A stretch of 7,160 bases of DNA from SZUA-37 sp964472525 (lineage in GTDB: Bacteria; Pseudomonadota; Gammaproteobacteria; UBA6429; Thiohalophilaceae): assembly GCA_964472525.1 (NCBI GenBank), contig CAYYLL010000073.1, forward strand, positions 1 to 7,160, in the 5' to 3' direction. Of this stretch, positions 6,358-7,160 are shown one piece after another. The position numbers were made by a program, and so were the translations under genes. The notes beneath the pieces are model-generated. The model searched no databases and was not told the origin of the DNA. It worked only from the letters and a program-made list of their open reading frames with translations. Positions within the stretch are counted from its first letter, which is position 1. Every line of letters begins with the position of its first letter.

Positions 6358-6395
6358 TCGACATGTAATTTGCTCATGTCGATGGCCTAGACATG
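6358..6395. repeat. Three alternating GACATG/CATGTC units on a 15-base period
   Basis: TCGACATG (6358-6365) and CATGTCGA (6375-6382) form a perfect 8-base inverted repeat with a 9-base spacer. CATGTC (6375-6380) then pairs again with GACATG (6390-6395), also across 9 bases; with outer T/A this second pair is 7 bases. The middle unit can thus pair with either neighbour. It lies between the fic promoter and the remnant at 6402-6550, and could be a protein-binding array or alternative RNA hairpins. Confidence 0.4.
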
Positions 6396-6401
6396 AACAG
6401 G

Positions 6402-6550
6402 CTAACCTGCTTCCCGCAAATGTTCCCTTAACTCATTTAACACACTATCTAACTAATTATTAATAATTTTTTCTAACTGCTTGGCCCCCTCCTGAGAAAA
6501 CAGGTAAATCATTGATGAATTACTGGTAATCACAACTGAACCTGCAAATA
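6402..6550 (-). pseudogene. C-terminal remnant of an unrecognised protein, interrupted by TAG
   Basis: On the minus strand a protein-like frame reads FAGSVVITSNSSMIYLFSQE, then GAKQLEKIINN, a TAG at 6453-6455, then LDSVLNELREHLREAG and stop at 6402-6404. The helical, charged character runs across the amber codon, which suggests one gene end broken by a nonsense mutation. It overlaps the integrase remnant by about 20 bases in a different frame, so the two were probably joined by a deletion near 6550. I do not recognise the family and there is no start codon or upstream domain. Confidence 0.4.
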
Positions 6551-6628
6551 CAGACCACCACCATCAGAAAGCCTAAACAGCTTATCTTTGGGCTTAGACT
6601 GCTTTATTTGGGTACCTGTGAGTGCCAT
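6530..6628 (-). pseudogene. N-terminal fragment of a P4-type tyrosine integrase
   Basis: Integrases of this type recombine island DNA into tRNA gene ends. From the ATG at 6626-6628 the minus strand reads MALTGTQIKQSKPKDKLFRL followed by SDGGGLYLQV, then QL and a stop. This is the typical start of P4-like integrases (short N-terminal DUF4102 arm-binding domain with DGGGLYLxV). The remaining 350-odd residues, including the catalytic R-H-R-Y tetrad, are missing, so it is inactive. It begins 164 bases from the tRNA-Leu 3' end and has the same orientation as the tRNA, the standard position of an island integrase. Confidence 0.82.
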
Positions 6629-6791
6629 TGTTGGTACTTTTCCGTATTAGGGCAAGAAATACCAACAAAAGTACCAACAAAACTATTGGTTGGCAAGGGA
6701 TATTACTGGATGAAACTGGAAGATAATCACCTGTAATTCATTGTTTTAAATCTGATTACAGGTTGTTACTGGAAGTTACTGAACTTTGAAA
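6629..6791. other. Repeat-rich attachment-site region between integrase start and tRNA
   Basis: No gene is seen here. TACCAACAAAA occurs twice in tandem (6660-6670, 6672-6682), with an inverted partial copy TTGTTGGTA at 6628-6636. ACCTGTAAT (6729-6737) and ATTACAGGT (6755-6763) form a perfect inverted repeat with a 17-base spacer, flanked by TTACTGGA at 6703-6710 and 6766-6773 and TTACTGAA at 6776-6783. Short direct and inverted repeats between a tRNA 3' end and an integrase start are typical integrase arm-type and regulatory sites. No second copy of the tRNA 3' end, which would mark the far att site, is in the window. Confidence 0.5.
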
Positions 6792-6876
6792 TGGTGCCGA
6801 TGGCCGGAGTCGAACCGGCACAGCTTACGCTACCACCCCCTCAAGATGGCGTGTCTACCAATTTCACCACATCGGC
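6792..6876 (-). tRNA. leuU: tRNA-Leu (anticodon GAG)
   Basis: An 85-base cloverleaf with encoded CCA. The acceptor stem GCCGATG pairs with CATCGGC, the anticodon stem CCATC pairs with GGTGG, the loop is TTGAGGG with GAG at 6840-6842, there is a long variable arm (AGC-GTAA-GCT) as in class II tRNAs, and the T stem GCCGG/CCGGC encloses TTCGAGT. It reads CUC and CUU leucine codons. It begins 15 bases after the secG stop, the same order as secG-leuU of E. coli, and probably shares that transcript. Its 3' end appears to be the integration point of the decayed island. Confidence 0.96.
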
Positions 6877-6891
6877 TAAAGAAATGCTGAC

Positions 6892-7160
6892 CTAGTCGGC
6901 AGCGGGAACGTCTGGAGTAGACGATTTTGTTGTGACTGGTTTGGCTTTGATGTCGACTGCCTTATCGTCTGCGGCAGGAACATCGGATGCCGATTCGGAT
7001 ACCGGTGCGGTGGCCGGTTTAACTGATTTTGTTTCTACTTTTTGTTCAGATTTCACCTGATCAACAACACTGCTTGCTGTTTTAGCTTGGGTGGCTAAAA
7101 CAAACAACGTTAAACTTGTAATAAAAAAGAGGGTGGCAAGAATACCCGTTGTACGTGTTA
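6892..7160 (-). CDS. secG: SecG, preprotein translocase subunit, 5' end outside the window
   Basis: SecG is a small inner-membrane partner of SecY and SecE that assists protein export. The visible frame runs from the window edge and reads TRTTGILATLFFITSLTLFV, which matches the second transmembrane helix of SecG (family form FLTRTTAxLATLFFxxSL), followed by a polar tail. The TTG at 7105-7107 is internal and not the start. The tail of about 65 residues is rich in Ala, Pro, Lys and Val and carries DVPAAD twice, as is common for variable SecG C-termini. The gene ends in TAG 15 bases before tRNA-Leu(GAG); this conserved order supports the call. Confidence 0.9.
   Translation of the reverse strand, partial: TRTTGILATLFFITSLTLFVLATQAKTASSVVDQVKSEQKVETKSVKPATAPVSESASDVPAADDKAVDIKAKPVTTKSSTPDVPAAD

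Noticed and set aside
4888..6455. TAG codons in two remnants as evidence of amber readthrough or recoding
   Set aside because: The hsdM remnant also has a frameshift and lacks its catalytic domain, and secG uses TAG as its normal stop, so simple decay explains both.
6660..6682. Short direct repeats as a CRISPR array
   Set aside because: There are only two 11-base copies one base apart, no spacers and no cas genes.
6729..6763. Inverted repeat as the terminator of the secG-tRNA transcript
   Set aside because: The loop is 17 bases and no T-run follows on the minus strand; an integrase or regulatory site is more likely.

Overview
The window looks like AT-rich gammaproteobacterial chromosome. 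The right edge carries the 3' end of secG followed at once by tRNA-Leu(GAG) with an encoded CCA end, the arrangement known from Escherichia coli and relatives. The left edge carries a chemoreceptor. Between them lies an accessory region, almost all on the minus strand, that mixes intact genes with clearly decayed ones. I cannot name the species.

Layout from left to right. (1) The C-terminal 400 residues of a methyl-accepting chemotaxis protein on the plus strand, ending at a hairpin shared with the convergent lipase gene. (2) A repeated block at about 1222-4310. Read along the minus strand it runs: lipase remnant, CRP-like site, DUF6795-like exported protein, truncated lipase, CRP-like site, second DUF6795-like protein, intact class 3 lipase. 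This looks like a tandem toxin-immunity array in which one lipase survives, two older lipases are cut before the catalytic serine, and both putative immunity genes are kept. (3) A small three-helix membrane protein whose C-terminus runs into the oldest lipase remnant. (4) A decayed hsdM (type I DNA methyltransferase) start with an amber codon and a frameshift. (5) A REP/dRS3-like hairpin. (6) An intact class II Fic AMP-transferase-type protein with its own promoter and a palindromic operator-like site. (7) A gene-poor stretch at 6209-6791 holding a regularly spaced inverted repeat, the C-terminal remnant of an unrecognised protein, and the N-terminal 32 codons of a P4-type tyrosine integrase. 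(8) Repeat-rich DNA next to the tRNA 3' end, then tRNA-Leu(GAG) and secG.

Interpretation. tRNA-Leu plus an integrase start in the same orientation, with restriction and Fic genes behind it, is the signature of an old integrated island that has lost mobility. The most interesting part is the lipase/DUF6795 array. The intact lipase has no signal peptide while both partner proteins have one, which fits an effector delivered to the periplasm of neighbours and a periplasmic immunity protein. No VgrG, PAAR or other secretion gene is in the window, so delivery by a type VI system is inference. Both immunity genes carry near-consensus CRP sites at identical spacing from matching -10 elements, which suggests cAMP-CRP control of the cassette.
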